Below are positions 7,864 through 15,743 of a DNA stretch of 16,470 bases, one piece after another. Origin of the DNA: Bacteroidota bacterium (GTDB lineage: Bacteria > Bacteroidota > Bacteroidia > B-17B0 > Aurantibacillaceae); contig JADJSH010000025.1 of the NCBI GenBank assembly GCA_016711805.1, positions 1 through 16,470 on the forward strand. Direction: 5' to 3'. Every line of letters begins with the position of its first letter. Position 1 is the first letter of the stretch. A model generated the notes under the pieces. That model ran no database searches and was not told the origin of the DNA. It was given only the letters and a program-made list of their open reading frames with translations. The translations under genes were made by a program, and so were the position numbers.

Positions 7864-10214
7864 ATGTGGAAATATTTTTCGGGATTACTATTAAGAAATA
7901 AAGCAATTTTTACAACCGTTGTATTATTAATTACAGCTATTATGGGTTACGAAACCTCTAAGGTTGAGTTATCATACGACTTCGCTCAAATATTACCTGA
8001 TACCGACAGTACCTTTATTGAATACCAAAATTTTAAAAAACATTTTGGTGAAGATGGAAACGTGATGGTAATGGGCTTTGAAGACAAAAACTTATTTCAA
8101 TACCAAAAGTTTAACGATTGGTATGAGCTAAGTAAAACCATTAAAAACATTCAAGGAATTAAAGACTTAATGTCGGTACCTACTACATTTAAGTTTGTGA
8201 TGAATGATAGTTTACAACGATTTGATTTTGTTCCGCTAATCAAACATCCTATTAGAAACCAACAAGATGTAGATAGTATTAAAGCTGATTTTTTAAACTT
8301 ACCTTTTTACGAAGGCATTATTTATAATAAGGAAACAGGTGCCAACGTGATGGCCATTACCTTTACCAAGAAGGATTTAAACTCTAAACGCCGTTTAGAG
8401 ATTGTTGCTCAAATACGTGTATTGGCCGAAGAGTTTGCAACGAAGCATAAAGTGGAAATGCACTATTCTGGCATGCCTTATATCCGTTCGCAAATTATGA
8501 CGAAGGTATCGCATGAGATGACTTTGTTTTTAATATTAGCCATTTTAGTAACGGCCTTTATTTTATGGGTGTTCTTCCGTTCAGGTAACGTGGTATTTTT
8601 CTCTTTGATTATTACAGCCGTTGGTGTGTTATGGTCGATGGGAATTATGCATTTGTTTGGTTACAAGATTACTATTTTATCGGGCTTAATTCCGCCATTG
8701 ATTATGGTAATTGGTTTACCGAATTGTATTTTCTTAATTAATAAATACCATAGCGAGTTTGTGGCACATGGAAATAAAATTAAAGCCATCACCAGAAGTA
8801 TTGAAACCATTGGTGTGACCTTGTTTTTAGCAAACATTACCACCTCTATTGGTTTTGGTGTATTGTACTTCACCAAAAGCTCCATGTTAGTTGAGTTTGG
8901 TTTAGTAGCATCTATTAGTGTGATGGCTACTTACTTTATTACTTTAGTATTGGTGCCAGTTGTATTGGTAATGTTACCTACACCTAAAGCAAAACACACC
9001 AAGCATCAAGATGGTAAAATCATTAACAAGGCATTGGATATGGTTGACCATTTGGTGCAAAAACGCCGAATGGCTATTTATGTTACTACGACTGTAATTA
9101 CTGGTATTTGTTTTTGGGGAATGAGTTTTATTGACATGAACGGTTATGTAGTAGATGATTTACCTAAAAAAGATCCTATCTACACCGACTTACATTTTTT
9201 TGAAAAAAACTTTAACGGGGTTTTACCATTTGAAATTTCGATTGATACTAAAAAAGAAAATGGATTGTTTGCTAACAATGCAAAAGCTTTATATAAAATT
9301 AAAGCCATGCAGCGTATGTTAGAAGAATATCCCATCTTCTCAAAACCATTATCCATTGTAGAGGCAATTAAATTTTCGTACCAAGCCTATAATGAAGGAA
9401 ACCCTAAGTATTATAAATTCCCTGGTGTATCCGATTTAAAAACCTTATCCGAATACTCAGGCTCATTAAAAGGACAAAATAATAAACTAGCTAAGTTTAT
9501 AGATAGCACCAAACAAACGACGCGTGTGAGTTACCAAGTGGCTGATATTGGTTCTAAAAAAATGAAAGAGTTAATGGCTATAGTGCGCCCTAAGATTGAT
9601 TCTATTTTTAGCCCTGATGAATACAAAGTAAGTTTAACGGGACACAGTTTAGTGTTTTTAAAAAACAACGATTACCTATTATCTAACTTATTAGAAAGTT
9701 TATTGATAGAAATTATTTTAATTGCCATTGTGGGTATTGCTTTATTCCGTTCGGTGGCATTATTATTTTATCCAAGTTGCCATGCTTAATTCCTTTGGTG
9801 ATTACGGCAGGTATTATGGGCTTTTTAGATATCCGTTTTAAACCCTCTACTATCTTAATCTTTAGCATCGCCTTTGGTATATCCTCCGACGGCACCATTT
9901 ACTTTTTAACCAAATACCGCCAAGAACTTAAAAAAATAAGCAATGCACCAGCGGCTATTTCAGCGGCAATTAAAGATACTGGTTTAAGTATGGTATATAC
10001 CTCTATTATTTTATTGTGTGGTTTCTCTATTTTTGCGGCCTCTAGTGTTGGTGGCACGGTAGCATTAGGTGTGTTGGTATCCTTAACCTTATTAATATCC
10101 ATGTTTACGAACATTATTTTATTACCGGCTATCGTATTATCCATCCACAAAAAATCAATGAAAAAAGAAATCATTGAACAACCTTTGATTGATATTGAAG
10201 ATAGTTTGGAGTAG
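7864..10214 (+). CDS. RND/MMPL (patched-type) family transporter, one frameshift
   Basis: The two halves are joined at a single frameshift at about 9772-9777, giving a restored length of about 784 residues. Residues 11-27 form TM1 (NKAIFTTVVLLITAIMGY). A large periplasmic loop follows (YDFAQILPDTDSTFIEYQNF). From about residue 216 there is a cluster of helices: LFLILAILVTAFILWVFF, VVFFSLIITAVGVLWSMGIM, SGLIPPLIMVIGLPNCIFLI with following NKYH, and VASISVMATYFITLVLVPVV. A second loop (KKDPIYTDLHFFEKNFNGVL) precedes the second helix cluster, including PSTILIFSIAFGISSDGTIY and FLTKYRQELKK. The two-fold layout of one helix, a loop and five helices is that of RND exporters of the MMPL/patched group. 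The substrate is unknown; lipids and hydrophobic compounds are typical for the group. The stop is TAG 10212-10214, and the next gene begins 18 bases later on the same strand. Confidence 0.92.
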
Positions 10215-10231
10215 TTCCTTTTATAAAAATT

Positions 10232-11415
10232 ATGGATATAGACCTTGTAAAATTAATGGCCTCCAAATCAGATGAAGAGGTTGAAGATTATCTTACCAAT
10301 TTACAAAAGTATACACCGTATGCTGTTTACGCCGCTATTGATGAATTAAAAAACGCGGGTCGTATTTTACAGAAGATGAAATGAATTCAATTCACAGTGA
10401 AATTGAAAAACAACAAGAAATCAGTAAACAAAGAGTTGAAGACTCGGACACAAGCCCTAATCAATGGAAAAAAAATGTCGTCGATGATCCTGATGCACCT
10501 CAATTTTATTCAGAGAGAGCAATCTATGGGTTTTCAATAGCATTCAGTGTTTTATTTGGTTCTATCTTATTAGCCATAAATCTTAAGCAAACAGGAAAGA
10601 AAGCGCAGGCATGGAGTGTTGTCGCTTTTGGTATTACATACACTGCCATACAAATGTTTGTGCTCTCATCTATTGAACGTAATACCACAGGATTAGGATT
10701 TGTTGCAAGCATGGGAGGAGCACTCATATTAAATCATTATTTCTGGAAAACATATATTGGAAAAGATATTAAATACAGAACAAAACCAATTTGGATTCCA
10801 TTGATCGTTGGTATTGTTATAACAGCATCGATACTTTTTGTTTACATATATGCCGATACACATACAAATCCAGCAGATGAATATTGTTATACTGGATTAG
10901 AAAAATTTAAACAAAATGATTTTGAGGGAGCCGTTTTAGATTACGATAAGGCATTTGAACTAGATCCCGCTAGTACAGAAGCTATTTATATGAGAGCTTT
11001 ATCCAAAGGAAATTTAGGTAATGCAGAAGGAGCTATTGACGACTACACGACATTATTAAAAATGGTGCCAAACGATGCGGATGCTTATTGTAACAGGGGA
11101 GATGAAAGGTCAAAACTCAAAGATTACGAAGGTGCCTTGATGGATTATGAAACAGCAATTAAACTTGATCCTAAAAAATCAAATTACCATATCAACCTTG
11201 GTGTACTGTATATGAATACAAAAAAGTTGGGTGCAGCAGATACAGCATTTACTAGAGCCATAGAAATTGACCCTACTAATGGGGGAGCCTTTTATGACAG
11301 AGGTTTAGTGAAGGTAGAATTAGGGCAAAACGACCTAGCCTGTGCAGATTTTAAAAAGGCTTTAGCTTTAGGACTAAAAGATGCAGAGGGTGAGATAAAA
11401 GAATATTGTAAATAA
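10232..11415 (+). CDS. Membrane protein with C-terminal TPR repeats (one frameshift)
   Basis: The real start is very likely ATG 10232 (MDIDLVKLMASKSDEEVEDY, then LTNLQKYTPYAVYAAIDELK). One lost T near 10363 (the ATTTTACAG run) shifts the frame. Restoring it gives GRIFTEDEMNSIHSEIEK and joins smoothly to the long open part from 10381. The restored length is about 394 residues. About four hydrophobic helices follow the N-terminal helical domain (YGFSIAFSVLFGSILLAI, AWSVVAFGITYTAIQMFV, GFVASMGGALILNHYFW, IPLIVGIVITASILFVYIY). Then come about five TPR units from residue 215 (YTGLEKFKQNDFEGAVLDYD, YMRALSKGNLGNAEGAIDDY, YCNRGDERSKLKDYEGALMD, YHINLGVLYMNTKKLGAADT, FYDRGLVKVELGQNDLACAD). TPRs mediate protein-protein contacts; no specific function can be given. 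The next gene starts 8 bases after the stop. Confidence 0.85.
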
Positions 11416-11423
11416 AACAACTA

Positions 11424-11780
11424 ATGTTTTTTCAATTTAAAAATAAAGGTGCTCTTGTTCTTATTCATGCAATTATCCCTGTTGTAACATTAATGATTAT
11501 TACAGGCCTAATAAACAATTATATTTGTAACGACCATATGCCCCAAACCTGTATATGGAATTGTGATGGGCATTGCCTTTATTATTTCTGGATTTTGGAC
11601 AAACCACTCATCTAATGATTATTATATTGATGATGAAGGGGAAAAACAATATATGACTTCGATAATCAGTTTATGTATCTTGATATGAAAATATGGCCAT
11701 ATATCTTTTGGATTTTTGGTGGTTTTGCGCTCGTTGGCAGTATATTTGAATTAGCTGAATACATTATTAAACATGTATAA
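11424..11780 (+). CDS. Small hypothetical membrane protein (frameshifted)
   Basis: ATG 11424 gives MFFQFKNKGALVLIHAIIPV and VTLMIITGLINNY, then the frame breaks near 11525. The continuation in other frames reads CPKPVYGIVMGIAFIISGFW, then DYYIDDEGE, and after a second break near 11650 DNQFMYLDMKIWPYIFWIFG and GFALVGSIFELAEYIIKHV, with stop TAA 11778-11780. The restored length is about 119 residues with three hydrophobic helices and a central hydrophilic loop. I do not recognise a named family. The 8-base gap suggests co-transcription with the TPR gene upstream. The stop codon touches the first attC-like element. Confidence 0.65.
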
Positions 11781-11891
11781 TGCCCCGCTCCACTGCATTT
11801 GTAATGCTGCGGTTATTTATCTTTATTTACAGGTTTCGGTACAAGTTGGTCCAAAGCCTTAAAAGTCCCAGATCCAAAACTTAAGTTGCCA
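11777..11891 (+). repeat. attC-like element A
   Basis: It starts at the stop codon of the small membrane protein (GTATAATGCCCCGC). It contains the short hairpin GCATT-TGT-AATGC (11795-11807), then GCGGTT, TATCTTTATTTA, GTTTCGGTACA and a GTCCAAAGCC stretch, ending in GTTGCCA (11885-11891). The TATCTTTA box has a TTTG only 16 bases upstream, so it is a poorer promoter than in elements D and E. Confidence 0.55.
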
Positions 11892-11912
11892 TTTATAGAA
11901 AAACAACAGCAT

Positions 11913-12457
11913 ATGAAATCAATTCTAACAACCGTACTTTTATTTGGACTCTTGCTTGCAGCGAAACTCGAAAAGACACCAAAGAGACAAAATTGAATGA
12001 AGTTGAATATTCCAATTATGAAGTAAAAGAATATAATTTAAAAATTTCATATCCAAAAGATTGGGACACAACGAATCTTGACCAAAGAATGATTTTAACT
12101 ATACTTGAACATAAAACATCTAAACAAGACACCTTCAAAGAAAACATTGTTTTATATAAAACACAATTACCTAATCATTTAACATTAGACTCTGTGCTAA
12201 ATCTTGCAACAAATACTCTATATCAGCAATATGGCAAAGTAAATGTTATTGAGAAAAAAATCAGTAAAAATGCAATGAATAAGGACTACGCAACATTTAC
12301 AATGATTCTTCCTCAAAATGGCGTTGACATTGTTTCATCAACCTATTACTTTCCAGTATTAAATGATTTTTATGTGCTTGACTTTGGTTATAACAGAAAA
12401 GACTCTGTTAAGTATAGACCTATTTGTGACAAAGTAGTTAATAGTTTATCTTATTAA
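11913..12457 (+). CDS. Putative lipoprotein with PsbP/Mog1-like domain (one frameshift)
   Basis: ATG 11913 gives MKSILTTVLLFGLLLA. One T is missing at about 11962, and adding it yields the lipobox LLLAC followed by ETRKDTKETKLNEVEYSNYE. The remainder, open to TAA 12455-12457, reads LKISYPKDWDTTNL, FKENIVLYKTQLPNHLTLDS, DFYVLDFGYNRK and ICDKVVNSLSY. The pattern of a YP-DW start, an ENI-V strand and a terminal 'I..S..' helix is that of small PsbP/DUF1795-like proteins. The restored length is about 182 residues. It should be exported and lipid-anchored. It lies directly after attC-like element A; its own function is unknown. Confidence 0.7.
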
Positions 12458-12472
12458 TAAACGACCGCCAAC

Positions 12473-12494
12473 ACGGGCAATGCAACCCGTTTTT
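12473..12494 (+). terminator. Weak intrinsic-terminator-like hairpin
   Basis: ACGGG (12473-12477) can pair with CCCGT (12486-12490), and the stem runs into TTTTT (12490-12494). The stem has only five base pairs and the loop eight bases. It lies in the short gap between the PsbP-like and the following membrane protein genes, where no full attC-like element is present; it may instead be a remnant of one. Confidence 0.35.
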
Positions 12495-12512
12495 CAATTT
12501 TAGACTCACACA

Positions 12513-13016
12513 ATGCACGACACTACATCGCTCAAGACAATATATGACTTTGGAAAGTCGTCTGTGAGATATGTTGATGCAGCAATTCCATTTATTTTTA
12601 CTGTTGTTGGTGTAATATTCGTCATCTATGCGCTTAAGACACATAGTAAAACTAGCGACAGGTCAAAGACACTTATTTTCGGTTTAATAATGATTGTAGG
12701 CTCTTTGTTAATGTCGAACTTAATATTAAACAATAAAGACTTTAAAAAGACGCAAAGTCTTTTTGAAACTGGCAAATATCAAACCGTCCAAGACACCGTT
12801 AGGAATTATAATATGACAACTGGAGGAAGAAGTGCTTGCACTATTTCTTTCGACATTGGAAACATTCATTTCACTTTAGACAACTATAGTGCAATGAATT
12901 ATGGTTGTACATCTGACGACCTAAATAGCAAACACATAAAAAATGGCGATTATTTATATATAAACTACATTGTGACGGACTCTGGCAATAAAATATTAAG
13001 AATTAAAAGAGAATAA
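12513..13016 (+). CDS. Two-helix membrane-anchored hypothetical protein
   Basis: An intact 167-residue protein. Residues 23-40 (AAIPFIFTVVGVIFVIYA) and 52-71 (TLIFGLIMIVGSLLMSNLIL) are hydrophobic helices. The C-terminal 90 residues form a soluble domain rich in beta-type segments (YQTVQDTVRNYNM, CTISFDIGNIHFTLDNYSAM, HIKNGDYLYINYIV, NKILRIKRE). The same layout and motifs recur in the product of 13486-13981 (GG-x-SF-x-N-x-HF, then a G-D turn, then IxYxxxxxxNxIxxLxI). I do not recognise a family. Confidence 0.75.
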   Translation: MHDTTSLKTIYDFGKSSVRYVDAAIPFIFTVVGVIFVIYALKTHSKTSDRSKTLIFGLIMIVGSLLMSNLILNNKDFKKTQSLFETGKYQTVQDTVRNYNMTTGGRSACTISFDIGNIHFTLDNYSAMNYGCTSDDLNSKHIKNGDYLYINYIVTDSGNKILRIKRE

Positions 13017-13020
13017 TTAC

Positions 13021-13084
13021 TGGTAATACGCTCCCGCTCCACTGCATTTGTAATTCTGCGGTTATTTTGTATCTTTATTAATAC
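13021..13084 (+). repeat. attC-like element B (shortened)
   Basis: TGGTAATACGCTCCCGCTCC leads into GCATTTGTAATTCTGCGG and TATCTTTATTAA. It aligns with the left half of elements A, C and F but lacks the GTTTCGG segment and the right core. TTTG and TATCTTTA are 19 bases apart, the preferred promoter spacing. It is flanked by direct repeats TAATACG (13024-13030 and 13079-13085). The next gene's GTG start overlaps the end. Confidence 0.5.
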
Positions 13085-13369
13085 GTGAGTTCTGAAAACA
13101 TCATACGCCAACTAAAATTTGTTACAATTAGTTTTATTGTTGGCTCCGTTGTTGCATTCATTATTTTCTTTATAACATATATGATTGCTTATTCTGTTTC
13201 TCCACCAGTTTCTATTGATTATGAAACAGGAGAAATCCATCCAACGCAACCATTCGGGCAAATAATGCTGGCAATGTTAATAGCAAGTATTTTTGGTTTA
13301 CTTTCAATCTTAGTTACATACAAACAACTAAAAAAAAGGTTCGTTAAACAGAAACAGCTAATCTATTAG
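13085..13369 (+). CDS. Small two-helix membrane protein
   Basis: A 94-residue protein from a GTG start at 13085 (MSSENIIRQL). Hydrophobic helices are at residues 13-38 (TISFIVGSVVAFIIFFITYM) and 58-78 (IMLAMLIASIFGLLSILVTY), separated by a short hydrophilic loop with YETGEIHPTQPFG. The tail is basic (KKRFVKQKQ), suggesting a cytoplasmic C-terminus. It lies between attC-like elements B and C. No family is recognised. Confidence 0.65.
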   Translation: MSSENIIRQLKFVTISFIVGSVVAFIIFFITYMIAYSVSPPVSIDYETGEIHPTQPFGQIMLAMLIASIFGLLSILVTYKQLKKRFVKQKQLIY

Positions 13370-13478
13370 GTCCCCACTCCGCAGCATTTGTAATGCTGTG
13401 GTTATTGTATCTTTATTTAAACGTTTCGGTAGACAGTGTTTCAAAGCCACACAAGTTTTAGCTGCATTCCGTTAGTGG
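13370..13478 (+). repeat. attC-like element C
   Basis: It starts right after the stop codon with TCCCCACTCC. The hairpin is better paired than in the other copies: CCGCAGCATT-TGT-AATGCTGTGG (13380-13402), ten positions with one G-T pair. Then come TATCTTTATTTAA, GTTTCGGTAGACAGTGTTTC and GCTGC, ending at GTTAGTGG (13471-13478). That last motif is the exact complement of CCACTAAC at the far end of the following gene unit (13975-13982). Confidence 0.6.
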
Positions 13479-13485
13479 TAATTTT

Positions 13486-13981
13486 ATGAAAGACTATACA
13501 ACTGTATACACATATATACCTAATTCGACATTTCCATTTTGGGCTTTTGGAGTAATATTCATAATAATAAGTTTATTAGTTGCGAGGGCATATTATAAAA
13601 TTCGTGGGACAATTTTAAATATGCAGACAATAGGAGCACTAATCATGTTTACATTTGCATTGTTATGGACAATAGTAGTATTTATATCGGAAGACTATTC
13701 AAGAGTTTCGTAACGGATACTATAGCAAGTAAAAACTAAAAAATGTGGAAGGAGTAGTAACACAATTTGACCCTATGCCTTGGGGTGGACATAAAGAAGA
13801 AAGTTTCACTGTGAACAATGTGCATTTTGAATATTCAGACTTTCTTGTCATTCAAGGATTTAATAATACCAAATCACACGGTGGACCAATAAATGGAGAC
13901 GGTGACTCAGTAAGAATTAGTTATTATACAAAAGACAACGATAATTATATAGTAAAGTTGGAAATAAAAAACTACCACTAA
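13486..13981 (+). CDS. Two-helix membrane-anchored hypothetical protein (disrupted), paralog of the 12513 gene
   Basis: From ATG 13486 there are two hydrophobic helices (FPFWAFGVIFIIISLLVA and IGALIMFTFALLWTIVVFI), then a frameshift near 13709. Restoring it gives DYSRVRNGYYSK, then an in-frame TAA at 13728 as written, then KLKNVEGVVTQFDPMPWGGH. The C-terminal soluble part (ESFTVNNVHFEYSDFLVIQG, GDGDSVRISYYTK, NYIVKLEIKNYH) is open to TAA 13979-13981. The soluble domain aligns with that of the protein encoded at 12513-13016. It is either one damaged gene or, less likely, two short genes. The stop codon overlaps the right boundary motif CCACTAAC of this unit. Confidence 0.6.
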
Positions 13982-14153
13982 CCGCACCTACCAAAAATGC
14001 TGGCATTTGTATAAGCTTTTGCAAAAGCGGTCGCTCCGCGAAAGACATTCATTTCGCTTTGCAAAAGTCCTTTAAACATTTATCTTTGTTAATAGCGTTT
14101 CGGCAAGACACAGTTTCAAATCAAACCGTTGCTTAGCTCGAAAACGTTATAGG
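13975..14153 (+). repeat. attC-like element D
   Basis: It begins with CCACTAAC, matching GTTAGTGG upstream of the preceding gene, and ends with GTTATAGG (14146-14153), matching CCTATAAC after the next gene. Inside it has the 15-base motif AGCTTTTGCAAAAGC (14014-14028; 14-base palindrome), the hairpin GCGG-TCGCT-CCGC, a promoter, GTTTCGGCAAGACACAGTTT and AACCGTTGC. From 14014 onward it is nearly identical to element E; the first 40 bases differ. Confidence 0.65.
14058..14088 (+). promoter_or_regulatory. Bacteroidota-type promoter inside element D
   Basis: TTTG (14058-14061), 19 bases, TATCTTTG (14081-14088). This fits the sigma-ABfr consensus TTTG-N19-TAnnTTTG exactly. It points at the gene starting at 14174, with a leader of about 80 bases containing the right half of the element. 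Confidence 0.65.
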
Positions 14154-14173
14154 ACAATTTAAAACGACAAACT

Positions 14174-14779
14174 ATGAAGATAAAAAATATCCTACTTTTT
14201 ATGCTGACCTTAATTGCAACGGCTTTTACTATCTCTGACGACAAAGGAAAAATTGTCAAGGTTGACGAGTTCAAAAAATATATCGACACCATAGGACTTA
14301 AATTTGAATTGCCTCCTGACTATAAGGAAACTTATGTTAAAGAAAATAAAGACCTTTGGTATAGTTTTGCAATAAAAGACAACAAAGCAGAATTTGAAGT
14401 TCGTTATACTATTTGGTCACTCAAACCGACAATTGCAGAATATGAAAAATGCAAGCTTGACACAACCTGTTTGATGGTAAATCCAAACGTAATATACGAG
14501 GGACGCATACAATCCAATGTATTAAATATGACAGGCGGACAGGATATCAATATTGGACCTTTTCCGCCACAGGCTGTTAAGAAAGAATTCAATGCAGACA
14601 ATGGTGGTTCATCATTCTTTCAATTTAATTGTAGTTTCGGAACTGGTTATAAATACGGTCAAATGGTTTATTTGCACAAAGAAAATGTAGCAGATGTAAT
14701 AATAACATTTATGAGTAACGACAAATCCACACATTCCGAGTTAATGGACAAATCATTTCACGCTTTAAAATTTAAGTAA
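14174..14779 (+). CDS. Secreted hypothetical protein
   Basis: An intact 201-residue protein. Residues 1-21 (MKIKNILLFMLTLIATAFTI) form a signal peptide without a lipobox Cys. The mature part has IGLKFELPPDYKETYVKENK, WYSFAIKDNKAEFEVRYTIW, CKLDTTCLMVNPNVIYE (two Cys seven residues apart), FFQFNCSFGTGYKYGQMVYL and VADVIITFMSND, ending MDKSFHALKFK. The first segment and the final helix resemble the PsbP-like protein at 11913-12457, so a related fold is possible but not certain. The unit is bounded by GTTATAGG and CCTATAAC and driven by the promoter at 14058-14088. Confidence 0.75.
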   Translation: MKIKNILLFMLTLIATAFTISDDKGKIVKVDEFKKYIDTIGLKFELPPDYKETYVKENKDLWYSFAIKDNKAEFEVRYTIWSLKPTIAEYEKCKLDTTCLMVNPNVIYEGRIQSNVLNMTGGQDINIGPFPPQAVKKEFNADNGGSSFFQFNCSFGTGYKYGQMVYLHKENVADVIITFMSNDKSTHSELMDKSFHALKFK

Positions 14780-14790
14780 ATAAAAAACAC

Positions 14791-14968
14791 CCTATAACAG
14801 CACCTTTGCCTGCGGTTGGACAGCAAAGCTTTTGCAAAAGCGGTCGCTCCGCGAAAGACAATTATTTTCACTTTGCAAAAGTCCATTAAACTTTTATCTT
14901 TGTTAGTAGCGTTTCGGCAAAACACAGTTTCAAATCAAACCGTTGCTCAGCGCGAAAACGTTATAGCC
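14791..14968 (+). repeat. attC-like element E
   Basis: It begins with CCTATAAC (14791-14798) and ends with GTTATAGCC (14960-14968). The cores CTATAAC and GTTATAG pair. An inner stem CGGTTGGA (14813-14820) with TCAAACCG (14935-14942) pairs at seven of eight positions, giving an attC-like two-box layout. It includes AGCTTTTGCAAAAGC (14827-14841) and a promoter. It is nearly identical to element D over about 140 bases. The outermost bases (CC at both ends) do not pair within the element, but each pairs with the far end of its own gene unit. Confidence 0.65.
14872..14902 (+). promoter_or_regulatory. Bacteroidota-type promoter inside element E
   Basis: TTTG (14872-14875), 19 bases, TATCTTTG (14895-14902), an exact fit to the phylum consensus, as in element D. 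It would transcribe the immunity-like gene starting at 14991. Confidence 0.65.
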
Positions 14969-14990
14969 AATTATAAACAGAATAAAATAT

Positions 14991-15737
14991 ATGTTAAGAG
15001 ATCAAGAAAAAGACGAAGCTTATTTTAAGTATGCTTTAGAAGACAAAATTAACCATATAGAAAAAATAAATGAATACTTAAGAAGTAATACGGGTGTTCC
15101 TGTTAGCCTTTACGAAGGACTTTACAGTGACCTACTTGGTATTCTACTTATAAATACTCGGGAAAAAACATGAACGAATTAGCGAAATATGTTCCTTTGA
15201 TTTTTGAAAACTTCCCTTAAAAAAATTGCACTCGAAGCTGGAAATGATGATTATAAATATGAGCAGCTCAACACATATATTGGGATATATGAAGATGTTT
15301 TGACAACTTTGTGCATAGGAATATTATTCAACGTTGACAAGGATATGTTAGACCAATTTAAAATGCAATGTGATACAATTCGAGGAAAAGATTTGCTTTT
15401 AGAAAGTATTTGGTCCACCTATAAAAAGACTGAAATTCCTCAAACACAAAAAAAACTTAAGTTATTGTATCCAAAATCATATACACTTCCATATCAAATT
15501 CTCCAAAAGGATACAACAAACGAGACAGATTTACTTTTGGAATACTGTAACAATTGGATGAAAACTAAAAAATCAGCATCGTGGTATGGAAATTTAAAAT
15601 TATCTAAAACCGGAGGAGTTTGTAGTTACGAAGGTTACTGGAATCTTGAAGGTGCAGTAATTGCTCACTTGTTGAATATTGACCCTTCAAAATTTAAAGG
15701 AATAAAATATTTTCCTTTTGACATGGTATATAAATAA
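14991..15737 (+). CDS. PoNi-type immunity protein (DUF1910/DUF1911 family), frameshifted
   Basis: ATG 14991 gives MLRDQEKDEAYFKYALEDKI and NHIEKINEYLRSN, then YEGLYSDLLGILLIN. The frame breaks near 15155 and again near 15216; in between, NMNELAKYVPLIFEN is readable. The last open part reads SLKKIALEAGNDDYKYEQLN, YEDVLTTLCIGILFNVDKDM, LLLEYCNNWMKTKKSASWYG and SYEGYWNLEGAVIAHLLNID, ending KGIKYFPFDMVYK. The YWNLEGAVIAHLLNID-x-YFPFD ending is characteristic of DUF1911, the C-terminal domain of PoNi proteins, which protect against PoNe-type DNase toxins of T6SS and other contact-dependent systems. The restored length is about 248 residues, normal for the family. No toxin gene is adjacent. The unit is bounded by GTTATAGCC and GGCTATAAC. 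Confidence 0.72.
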
Positions 15738-15743
15738 ATAACT

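Noticed and set aside
14404..14601. 65-codon open frame on the minus strand
   Set aside because: It is antisense to the intact secreted protein gene at 14174-14779 and shows no motif.
14816..15028. 70-codon open frame on the plus strand
   Set aside because: It covers attC-like element E and the start of the immunity-like gene in the wrong frame.
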